DNA from: Planctomycetaceae bacterium
Lineage (GTDB): Bacteria > Planctomycetota > Planctomycetia > Pirellulales > UBA1268
Direction: 5' to 3'
Length of the DNA stretch: 5,663 nucleotides
NCBI GenBank assembly: GCA_947453125.1
Contig: CANGGC010000213.1
Span: forward strand, 1-5,663
The translations under genes were made by a program, and so were the position numbers. This document shows positions 1 through 5,612 of this stretch, one piece after another. The notes under the pieces are model-generated. The model had not been told where the DNA came from. It made no database searches and was given only the letters and a program-made list of their open reading frames with translations. Every line of letters begins with the position of its first letter. Positions within the stretch are counted from its first letter, which is position 1.

Positions 1-144
1 CGGTGCGATTCCGGGACGGCCCCGCCGCTGTGACCGGGCAGGACGACCGTTGTCATCGATGCCATTGCGTTTCTCTCCCCCCATGTGACACGGGAGGAGC
101 GGACGTGAGAAGGCGACAACGTCGGCCCGGGAGTCAGAAGACCT
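1..144 (+). promoter_or_regulatory. Cobalamin (B12) riboswitch aptamer, 5' edge cut by window
   Basis: Seen: the conserved blocks of the cobalamin riboswitch family occur in order. GGTGCGATTCC is at 2-12. CCCG (21-24) pairs with CGGG (35-38) around the typical L5 loop containing CGCTGTGA. GCCATTG at 61-67 matches the canonical GCCACTG. GAGAAGGC at 107-114 stands for GGGAAGGC, and AGTCAGAAGACCT at 132-144 matches the 3' core. Helices are also consistent: CCGGG 11-15 with CCCGG 126-130, CGTTGTC 48-54 with GACAACG 115-121, and a variable side hairpin 73-79 with 92-99. The upstream P1 strand and first core block are missing because the window begins inside the aptamer. Known: these RNAs bind adenosyl- or other cobalamins and usually repress downstream genes. 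Inferred: it controls the gene starting at 365. The class of cobalamin bound cannot be read from this. Confidence 0.92.
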
Positions 145-364
145 ACCAATCGTCCCAGGAGCGCGTGACTGCTGCGAGGGCGGCACCACGGGCACGTCCC
201 GCACGCGCGGGGCGGTTTCGGAAGGAGTCGGCGAGGATCCCGGTCCGGATCGCGTCTGCGATTGGCTGCGCGTTTGGTAGTGCGCTTGGCAGTCCGCGGG
301 CGGGGCGTGGGAACGGGATCAGCGTCGGTAGGGCGGGGCCCGGCACCGCCCGAGGAGGCTTTTC
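145..364 (+). other. Untranslated leader between riboswitch and pseudopilin gene
   Basis: No convincing gene lies here; the open frames crossing it have arginine- and glycine-rich shadow composition and no matching ribosome binding site. It is probably the riboswitch expression platform and 5' leader. A 7-bp GC hairpin can form at 196-213 (arms 196-202 and 207-213, loop ACGC), but no T-run follows it, so it does not resemble an intrinsic terminator. A second hairpin (331-351) abuts the ribosome binding site. An imperfect short tandem repeat (TGCGCGTTTGGTAG at 267-280, then TGCGCTTGGCAG at 281-292) is also present, of unknown meaning. Confidence 0.6.
331..358 (+). promoter_or_regulatory. GC hairpin abutting the pseudopilin ribosome binding site
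   Basis: GGGCGG (331-336) can pair perfectly with CCGCCC (346-351) around a nine-base loop. The Shine-Dalgarno sequence GAGGAGG occupies 352-358, immediately after the stem and six bases before the ATG at 365. The strong site fixes the start of the pseudopilin gene. A stem touching the Shine-Dalgarno could block ribosome access, as in riboswitches that act on translation. That this is the switching element of the upstream B12 aptamer is inference; no alternative antisequestor pairing was established. Confidence 0.5.
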
Positions 365-1330
365 ATGATTGGCTCGTTGTTCGCTGCGCTCCCCGTGCGC
401 CCGTTGGTCGCCCCCGTGGGCTTGGCCGTCGTTGGTTCGCTGATTCCCGTTGGCATTCCGCCGGCCCCGCGCCGACCGCGGGCCTTCACCCTCGTCGAAC
501 TCCTCGTCGTGATCTCGATCATCGGGGTCCTCCTCGGGCTCCTCCTCCCGGCCGTCCAGGCGACCCGAGAAGCCGCCCGCACGGTCGCCTGCTCGAGCAA
601 TCTCCGCCAACTCGGCCTGGCCGTGCAGCTCTTCACCGACGCGCAGCGCGGCCGGCTGCCGCCGCTGAAGCTCGACGACGCCCGGCGAATCGCCGGCACG
701 CTCGCCGGCGAATATCCCTACCCCGGCAGCAGCCGCTATTGGTTCGGCACCGTCTCGGCAGACCCGGTCGGCGGCGACGAGCAGGTCGACTTCACCACCG
801 GCTTTCTCACTCCCTTCATGGAAGGGAACGTTGCCGCTTACCAGTGCCCGTCGTTTGGCCGCTCCGAGATCGACGGCCTCACGTACGGCGCGATGTGCAG
901 CGGCTTCGACTACAACCCCGCCCTCGGGCCGGGGACGGTGATCGGCTACGACGCCGACTACACCCCGAAGCTCGAAGAGACCGACCGACGCTTCAAGCTC
1001 GCGAGTGTCCGTGAAACGCAGCGGACGATTGCTTTCGCCGACAGCGCCCAGGTGCGTTACGACCTGAAGTTTCTCGAGAACCTCGGTGGCCTCGTCCCCC
1101 CCAGCGGCAATTTCCCTACCGTTCACTTCCGTCATGCCACGCAGGCCAACGTCTGCTTCCTCGATGGCCATGTCGAGCAGCGGCCGTGGAAGTTTGCCGT
1201 CGATGTCCCCGGCGACACGTATCTCACCGCCGAGCAGGCGGCGCTCATGGAGCGGAAGAAGCTGGGGTTTGTCTGTGACGGCGAGCCGCGCGACCCGGCC
1301 ACCCGCGACGCCCTCTACGATCGCGATTGA
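365..1330 (+). CDS. DUF1559 family pseudopilin-like protein (prepilin N-terminus, H-X9-DG C-terminus)
   Basis: A 321-residue protein with a type IV prepilin-like segment at residues 40-63 (A|FTLVELLVVISIIG), including the conserved glutamate five residues into the mature protein (E45). The DUF1559 hallmark around residues 61-84 follows (LPAVQATREAAR, then CSSNLRQLG). Near the C-terminus, residues 256-268 carry the H-X9-DG motif (H256 to D267-G268, then HV). Known: planctomycetes encode many such proteins, thought to be processed by prepilin peptidase and exported or membrane anchored; individual roles are mostly unknown. Odd points: the leader before the cleavage site is about 40 residues, long and hydrophobic rather than short and basic, and the residue before the cleavage site is Ala instead of the usual Gly. 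The ATG at 365 is chosen for its GAGGAGG site six bases upstream. It is the first gene after the B12 riboswitch. Confidence 0.95.
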   Translation: MIGSLFAALPVRPLVAPVGLAVVGSLIPVGIPPAPRRPRAFTLVELLVVISIIGVLLGLLLPAVQATREAARTVACSSNLRQLGLAVQLFTDAQRGRLPPLKLDDARRIAGTLAGEYPYPGSSRYWFGTVSADPVGGDEQVDFTTGFLTPFMEGNVAAYQCPSFGRSEIDGLTYGAMCSGFDYNPALGPGTVIGYDADYTPKLEETDRRFKLASVRETQRTIAFADSAQVRYDLKFLENLGGLVPPSGNFPTVHFRHATQANVCFLDGHVEQRPWKFAVDVPGDTYLTAEQAALMERKKLGFVCDGEPRDPATRDALYDRD

Positions 1331-1357
1331 GCCCGCGCGGGAATCAGCGAGCCCCTG

Positions 1358-2197
1358 ATGCACGATCCCACCGACCACCAGCGGCGTGAGGCGGCGCTGG
1401 CATGCAATGCCCGCGCCTGGGACCGGCTGGCGACCGCGCACGCGGCGCTTGCCCGCCCAGCCGTCGACGAGGCCTTCGACGATCCGCGCCGCTGGCTGGG
1501 GAGCGGGGGGCCGACCGGGAGGCCGTGGCTCCCGGCGCGGCTCGATGGCCTCGAGCTCCTCTGCCTCGCGGCCGGTGGCGGCAAGCATGGCCCCCTCTAT
1601 GCGGCGGCCGGGGCGCGGGTGACCGTCGTCGATCTCTCTCCGGCGATGCTCGCCCTCGACCGGCAGGTGGCCGCCGAACGGCGCCTCGATCTGGAGATCG
1701 TCCAGACCTCGATGGACGACCTGCGGATGTTCGCCACCGCCCGCTTCGATCTCGTCATCCATCCGGTGAGCACTTGCTACGTCCCCGAGGTCGGAAACGT
1801 GTTCCGCGAGGTGGCGCGGGTGACCCGGCCGGGGGGGCGGTATGTGAGCCAGCACAAACATCCGGCGAGCCTCCAGGCTGGCCTCGTCCCCGGCCCCGGC
1901 GGGCATTGGCAGCTCGAGCACCGCGCCGACCGCCGCGAACCGCTCCCTCCGGCACCGCCGTCGCGGCTCCGCGAGCCGGGGACGCAGGAGTTTTTCCACG
2001 GGCTCTCCGCGCTTGTCGGCGGGATCTGCGCGGCGGGGTTTGTCATCGAGGATCTCTGCGAGCCCGATCACACCCGGTCGGGGGCCGAGCCGGGGTCGTT
2101 TGCCGACCGGGCCGCCTTCCTCCCCCCATATCTCCGCATCCTCGCCCGTCGCGGTGATTGGGTCGCACCGCCGGTGGCCAAACTGCTGGTAGGCTAG
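1358..2197 (+). CDS. Class I SAM-dependent methyltransferase
   Basis: A 279-residue soluble protein with a Rossmann-type methyltransferase core. Motif I is at residues 68-78 (LCLAAGGGKHG), the glycine loop that binds S-adenosylmethionine. It is followed by TVVDLSPAML at 89-98, whose Asp is expected to contact the SAM ribose. Motifs for strands 4-5 are FDLVIHPVSTCYVPEV (130-145) and EVARVTRPGGRYV (151-163), the latter typical of Methyltransf_11/25 families. The N-terminal ~60 residues (NARAWDRLA, then RRWLG) and the C-terminal part after 165 likely form substrate-specific regions; the substrate cannot be told. The gene starts 27 bases after the pseudopilin gene with only a weak GCGAG at 1347-1351, suggesting read-through or coupling from upstream. 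It does not resemble the corrin-ring methyltransferases of cobalamin synthesis, so the B12 riboswitch does not point to its substrate. Confidence 0.93.
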   Translation: MHDPTDHQRREAALACNARAWDRLATAHAALARPAVDEAFDDPRRWLGSGGPTGRPWLPARLDGLELLCLAAGGGKHGPLYAAAGARVTVVDLSPAMLALDRQVAAERRLDLEIVQTSMDDLRMFATARFDLVIHPVSTCYVPEVGNVFREVARVTRPGGRYVSQHKHPASLQAGLVPGPGGHWQLEHRADRREPLPPAPPSRLREPGTQEFFHGLSALVGGICAAGFVIEDLCEPDHTRSGAEPGSFADRAAFLPPYLRILARRGDWVAPPVAKLLVG

Positions 2198-2219
2198 GGC
2201 TTCCCTGGAGGAATGCCCC

Positions 2220-2507
2220 ATGCTCTGCCTCACCGTCATGATCCTCGTCCGCGATCCGGCCGACGTTCCCCGCGTCCGAGACCTCCTCTCTCAGCAGCGG
2301 CGCGGCAGTCTCACGGAGCCCGGGTGTCTGAAGTTTGACGTCTACCACTCGACCGTCGAGACGCGCCGCTTCGTCCTCGTCGAGCACTGGGCGTCGGCCG
2401 AGGCCCTCGAGGCCCATCGCCTCGCCGAGGCCTACACGACGATCTACAAGCCGCACGTCCTACCGCTGGTCGACCGCGAGGGGCATCCCTCGGAACTTCT
2501 GGGGTGA
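2220..2507 (+). CDS. Antibiotic biosynthesis monooxygenase (ABM) domain protein, YgiN/quinol-monooxygenase-like
   Basis: A 95-residue single-domain protein matching the small ABM (dimeric alpha-beta barrel) fold. An initial strand (residues 1-10, LCLTVMILVR) is followed by a helix with spaced basic residues. PGCLKFDVYHS at 34-44 and FVLVEHWASAEALEAHR at 51-67 are typical of this family, and the C-terminal strand region ends in KPHVLPLVD. Known: members are cofactor-free monooxygenases acting on quinols or polyketides, or enzymes of other small-molecule chemistry, and many are uncharacterised. The start is set by GGAGGA at 2207-2212, seven bases from the ATG. The stop codon overlaps the GTG of the next gene (GTGA), suggesting translational coupling to the amidotransferase. 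The substrate is unknown. Confidence 0.88.
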   Translation: MLCLTVMILVRDPADVPRVRDLLSQQRRGSLTEPGCLKFDVYHSTVETRRFVLVEHWASAEALEAHRLAEAYTTIYKPHVLPLVDREGHPSELLG

Positions 2508-3142
2508 AGCCGATGATCCTTCTCGTCGACAACTACGATTCCTTCACCTGGAACCTCGTCCAGCGGATCGGCGAGATCGCCGCCGGCGTGCCGATCGAAG
2601 TCCATCGCAACGACGAGATCGATTGCGACGGAATCGCCACCCGCGCGCCGAGCCATCTCGTCATCTCCCCCGGCCCCTGCACGCCCGACGAGGCTGGGAT
2701 CTCCTGCAACGCCGTCCGCCGCTTTGCCGGTCGGATGCCGATCCTCGGCGTCTGTCTCGGCCACCAGGCGATCGGTCAGGTGTTTGGCGGCACAATCGTC
2801 CGGGCCAAGCGTCTCATGCATGGCAAGGTCGACCGGATCGAGCATTCGGGGCAGGGCCTGTTTACCGGACTGGAAAGCCCGCTTGAGGCGACGCGCTACC
2901 ACAGCCTCGTCATCGATCCACCGACCCTCCCTCGCGAGTTTCATGTCGATGCCTGGTCGACCGCGCCCGACGGCACGCGCGAGATCATGGCTGTCCGCCA
3001 TGCCACGCTGCCGGTCTATGGCGTGCAATTCCATCCCGAGAGTTTCCTCACCCCCGCGGGCTACGATCTCCTCCGCGCCTTCCTCGCAGTCGGCCCAGGC
3101 GGGATCCCGTCGGCTCTCTCGTCGGCCGCGGCCACTGCCTGA
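2504..3142 (+). CDS. trpG: Glutamine amidotransferase subunit of anthranilate/aminodeoxychorismate synthase (TrpG/PabA)
   Basis: A 212-residue class I glutamine amidotransferase that releases ammonia from glutamine for a chorismate-using partner (TrpE or PabB), feeding tryptophan or p-aminobenzoate/folate synthesis. Visible motifs: LLVDNYDSFTWNL (6-18); oxyanion-loop region ISPGPCTPDEAG (54-65); nucleophile elbow GVCLGHQAIG with Cys84 (82-91); the HGK motif (106-108) typical of TrpG/PabA; and GVQFHPES (173-180) supplying His177 and Glu179 of the triad. The length is normal for the free subunit, plus a short Ala/Ser tail. Two starts are possible: GTG at 2504, overlapping the previous stop by four bases with GGAA at 2492-2495, or ATG at 2513, giving the family's usual MILLVDNYDSF. 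TrpG and PabA cannot be separated by sequence, and one protein often serves both enzymes. No component I gene is in the window. Confidence 0.95.
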   Translation: MKPMILLVDNYDSFTWNLVQRIGEIAAGVPIEVHRNDEIDCDGIATRAPSHLVISPGPCTPDEAGISCNAVRRFAGRMPILGVCLGHQAIGQVFGGTIVRAKRLMHGKVDRIEHSGQGLFTGLESPLEATRYHSLVIDPPTLPREFHVDAWSTAPDGTREIMAVRHATLPVYGVQFHPESFLTPAGYDLLRAFLAVGPGGIPSALSSAAATA

Positions 3143-3153
3143 ATCTCGAGCCC

Positions 3154-4473
3154 GTGATGCCACCGGAGGGGCGGGCTGCCGCTCGAAAAAAGGCGATGAT
3201 CGATCTCGAAGCGGCGCTTTCCCATGTCGTTGCGGATGCCCGCCGCCTTCCACCGCGGCGCGTGCGGCTGGAGGAGGGGCGCGGGCTGAGGCTCATCGAG
3301 CCGATCGTCGCCGACGTCGATTCCCCGCCGTGGGACCGGGCGATGATGGACGGCTTCGCTGTCCGTTCGGCCGATCTTGTCGGCGATGGACGGTCGAGCG
3401 ATGCGTCCGTATCGCTCGACGTTGTCGTCGATCTCGCGGCCGGCGATGCCTCGACGCTCGCGATCCGCCCCGGCTCCTGCGCCCGGATCATGACCGGGGC
3501 GCCGATCCCGGCGGGGGCCGATGCGGTCGTGCCGATCGAGTCTTCCGTCGAGGGAACGGCTGGGGTGCATGCCGGAGGGGTCGTCCGGCTTGTCGATCCG
3601 AAGTTTCGCGCCGGGCAGCATGTCGGCCTGCAGGGCTGTGCGTTTCGGGCAGGCGCCGAGGTGCTCCCGGCGGGCACGCTCCTCACGCCGGCAGCGGTCG
3701 GATTGGCGGCCGAGGCGGGGGCTACGCATGTCTTAGTGGTGCCCCGGCCGCGCGTGGCGATCCTTTCAACGGGGAGTGAGCTTGTTGCCGCCGATGCGGT
3801 GCCCCGCTTCGGTCAGACGCGCAATTCCAACGGCCCGATGCTCGCCGCGGCCGTCGCCGCCCTCGGTGGCGAGCCGGTGGCCCTCGGGACGGTCGTCGAT
3901 CGGCCGGAGCCGCTCCGGGCGGCCGTCGCGCAGGGGCTCGCAGCCGACATTCTCCTCCTCTCCGGCGGCGTCTCGGCGGGCGATCTCGATCTCGTCCCAG
4001 GCACCTTCCGGGCTTGTGGCGTCGAGAAGATCTTCCACAAGGTCCGTCTCAAGCCGGGGAAGCCGGTGTGGTTTGGCATCTTCACGCGCCCCGGTGGGGG
4101 AGGGCGGTGCCTCGTCTTCGGGCTCCCCGGCAATCCGGCCTCGAGTCTCGTCTGCTTCGATCTCTTCGTCCGGCCGGCGCTCGCTTCCCTCCTCGGCTGG
4201 CCGCAGGGCCGCTTGTCTTTGCCGCGGCGGCGGGCGCGGCTGGCGGGGGCGGCGAAGGGGGCAGAGGATCGGCCGGTCTACGCGCCGTGCCGGCTCGAAT
4301 CGGGCGACGATGGCAGCCTCGTCGCCCATCCGCTCCCCTGGACGGGCTCCTCCGATCTGGTCGGGCTTGCCGTTGCCGATGCCTATCTCGCGATTCCCGC
4401 CGGGGTCCGCCGTGCCGAGGCCGGGGACGACGTCGAGGTGGTGATGCTCCGCGACGATTTTGACGGGGCGTGA
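3154..4473 (+). CDS. moeA: Molybdopterin molybdenumtransferase MoeA
   Basis: MoeA inserts molybdate into adenylylated molybdopterin, the last common step in making molybdenum cofactor. At 439 residues it is close to the usual ~410, slightly longer from the upstream start. Motifs in order: DSPPWDRAMMDGFAVR (56-71) with Asp66 at the conserved MDG; RIMTGAPIPAGADAVVPIE (111-129); FRAGQ (151-155); ILSTGSEL with Glu209 (203-210); GQTRNSNG (220-227); LLSGGVSAGDLD (268-279); KVRLKPGKPVWFG (296-308), including the two lysines spaced by four; and GLPGNPASS (323-331). The C-terminal domain IV (about 355-435) is intact. All equivalents of the E. coli active-site residues I checked are present. Possible starts are GTG 3154, ATG 3157 (GAG at 3148-3150 upstream) and ATG 3196, the last beginning MIDLEAALSHV as in shorter homologues. 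It lies 11 bases after the amidotransferase gene. Confidence 0.97.
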   Translation: MMPPEGRAAARKKAMIDLEAALSHVVADARRLPPRRVRLEEGRGLRLIEPIVADVDSPPWDRAMMDGFAVRSADLVGDGRSSDASVSLDVVVDLAAGDASTLAIRPGSCARIMTGAPIPAGADAVVPIESSVEGTAGVHAGGVVRLVDPKFRAGQHVGLQGCAFRAGAEVLPAGTLLTPAAVGLAAEAGATHVLVVPRPRVAILSTGSELVAADAVPRFGQTRNSNGPMLAAAVAALGGEPVALGTVVDRPEPLRAAVAQGLAADILLLSGGVSAGDLDLVPGTFRACGVEKIFHKVRLKPGKPVWFGIFTRPGGGGRCLVFGLPGNPASSLVCFDLFVRPALASLLGWPQGRLSLPRRRARLAGAAKGAEDRPVYAPCRLESGDDGSLVAHPLPWTGSSDLVGLAVADAYLAIPAGVRRAEAGDDVEVVMLRDDFDGA

Positions 4474-4494
4474 GACCGGGATCGGCGGGTGCGT

Positions 4495-4499
4495 GAGGG
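4495..4499 (+). promoter_or_regulatory. Shine-Dalgarno that fixes the start of the membrane protein gene
   Basis: GAGGG lies seven bases before the ATG at 4507. The upstream in-frame GTG at 4489 has no comparable site, so translation most likely begins at 4507 with MKKKRG rather than at the longer open frame. Confidence 0.7.
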
Positions 4500-4506
4500 C
4501 TTGCCG

Positions 4507-5346
4507 ATGAAAAAAAAGCGTGGTGCCCATCGCCCCCGTTTGCCGGAGCGGCCGTTTCTCACCGGCACGTGGACGTTTCCCTTTTCGCCCGGCGTGCGCG
4601 GTCGCACGGTGCTGCTGGCTGTGCTGGCGTTCGCGGTCGGTGTGCTTGCGCGCGAGAGCCTCCGGCTGATGGCAAGCGGAGACGGCCGGCTCTCGTTTCT
4701 CGGCGCGATGTTCACCGTGCTGACGGTGTTTGCCTTCGTGACCTTGTTCGCGGTGGCCGGGGCGTGTGCGCTTGCGGTCGTGGGGGACACGGCCAACGGC
4801 TGCGACCGGATCGTGCGTTGGCCGACCGCGGTGTTTCTCGACTGGATCGGCGAGACGTTTGTGATTGCCACCGGCGTCGGCATCAGCGTGGCGCCGCTTG
4901 TGGGCCTGGCCTGGATGTCGCGGCAGGCCGGAAGCCCGAGCGACGGCGGCGTGCCGGTGGGGTTTTTCTTCCTCTTCCCCGTCGTGCTCCTCTCGCTGCT
5001 CGAGAACGGCGCGCTGTTCGACGTCGTCTCGCTCCCCCTTCTCCGCACGTTCTGGGTGGCTCCCGGCGGCTGGGGGAGATTTTATCTCTCCACCGCTCTC
5101 CTCGTCCTCGCCGCGGCGACCATTTCGGTGCTCGCCATGCCGGCCGGCGGGGGCGGGCAACTGTGGGGAAACGCGGCGATCGCGGTCGTGAGCGTGATGT
5201 CGAGCCTGGTGTGGCTGATCTACTTCCGCCTCCTCGGCCGACTTGCTTGGTTCTGTGCCGACCGCACCGCAGCGGTAGAGGACGCAGCGGAGCTCAAGGC
5301 CGAACGTGACGCCGGAGTGCCAGAGGCAGACGCCGACGAGGACTGA
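4507..5346 (+). CDS. Multi-pass membrane protein of unknown function
   Basis: I do not recognise a named family. The 279-residue protein begins with a basic, soluble ~30-residue N-terminus (MKKKRGAHRPR). About six hydrophobic segments follow at residues 34-48, 66-92, 117-137, 150-166, 193-211 and 223-243, and the protein ends in an acidic, charged tail (about 254-279, finishing EADADED). A positively charged N-terminus suggests it faces the cytoplasm. The loop between helices 2 and 3 contains GDTANGCDRIVRWPTAVFLDWIGE (93-116), with Trp, Pro and acidic residues. I have an impression, unverified, that similar Asp/Trp-rich loops occur in planctomycete membrane proteins. No transporter signature, catalytic motif or signal peptide cleavage site is evident. 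The ATG at 4507 is preferred over GTG 4489 because of its ribosome binding site. It lies 33 bases after moeA and ends 26 bases before the convergent HicB-like gene. A role in molybdate uptake is not supported by any motif. Confidence 0.85.
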   Translation: MKKKRGAHRPRLPERPFLTGTWTFPFSPGVRGRTVLLAVLAFAVGVLARESLRLMASGDGRLSFLGAMFTVLTVFAFVTLFAVAGACALAVVGDTANGCDRIVRWPTAVFLDWIGETFVIATGVGISVAPLVGLAWMSRQAGSPSDGGVPVGFFFLFPVVLLSLLENGALFDVVSLPLLRTFWVAPGGWGRFYLSTALLVLAAATISVLAMPAGGGGQLWGNAAIAVVSVMSSLVWLIYFRLLGRLAWFCADRTAAVEDAAELKAERDAGVPEADADED

Positions 5347-5372
5347 AGGACCCTCACGTTTTCAAGCGGAGA

Positions 5373-5612
5373 TCACGCAGACCGCTGCAAGAGGTTTCCA
5401 AACTCGCTTCGAGACAACGGCTCCGGCAATGGTTTGCCAGCCTCCTCAAACGTTTCGATGGCTTCCTCCACAAGCTCGCAGAGCTCGGCGAAGACCTGCT
5501 TGGCATCCTCACCATGGCAACCGCCGAGGAACAACTCCGGGCAGCTGCCGATGAAGCAGTTGTCTTCGTCCGACCACTCGACCACCTTCACGTATCGGTC
5601 GCCTTTCGCCAT
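5373..5612 (-). CDS. Short HicB-like antitoxin-family protein
   Basis: A 79-residue protein with the compact HicB fold signature: strand YVKVVEWSDEDNCFIGSCPEL (7-27, a substrate-mimic-like RNase H-type beta hairpin), then FLGGCHGEDAKQVFAELCELVEEAI (28-52) forming turn and helix, then GKPLPEP (59-65), which normally ends this domain. Full-length HicB antitoxins often continue into a ribbon-helix-helix or HTH DNA-binding domain; this one stops ten or so residues later (RSEFGNLLQRSA) and has no such domain, so it may not regulate its own promoter. The ATG is supported by GAGG seven bases upstream on the minus strand. Its start lies within the end of an upstream reading frame. GC counted over 5401-5580 is 60%, lower than the GC-rich neighbours. 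Calling it a functional antitoxin is inference; solitary HicB-domain proteins of unknown role are also common. Confidence 0.82.
   Translation of the reverse strand: MAKGDRYVKVVEWSDEDNCFIGSCPELFLGGCHGEDAKQVFAELCELVEEAIETFEEAGKPLPEPLSRSEFGNLLQRSA

Noticed and set aside
267..292. Imperfect tandem repeat TGCGCGTTTGGTAG / TGCGCTTGGCAG in the leader
   Set aside because: It is short, two copies with mismatches and a two-base gap, and could arise by chance in GC-rich sequence; noted only in the leader entry.
3..368. Plus-strand open frame of 121 codons across the riboswitch and leader
   Set aside because: It runs through conserved riboswitch structure and gives an Arg/Ala-rich sequence without motif or ribosome binding site.
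1358..2197. Methyltransferase as a cobalamin-pathway enzyme because of the B12 riboswitch
   Set aside because: Its motifs are those of general class I (Methyltransf_11/25-like) enzymes; corrin-ring methyltransferases are mostly the unrelated class III tetrapyrrole methylase fold, whose motifs are absent.
143..2239. Very long minus-strand open frame (698 codons) antisense to the leader, pseudopilin and methyltransferase genes
   Set aside because: It is opposite two clear genes and part of a riboswitch, its translation is an Arg/Gly/Ala/Glu-rich low-complexity sequence with no family motifs, and long antisense frames are expected at this GC content.
3766..5160. Minus-strand open frame of 464 codons opposite moeA and the membrane protein gene
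   Set aside because: The composition is His/Arg/Glu/Gly-rich with no recognisable domain, and the opposite strand carries well-supported genes; a GC-driven shadow.
5365..5386. Inverted repeat AGCGG (5365-5369) and CCGCT (5382-5386) between the convergent genes, considered as a bidirectional terminator
   Set aside because: The stem is only five pairs with a 12-base loop, the repeat extends into the HicB-like coding end, and neither side has a following T-run; too weak to call.
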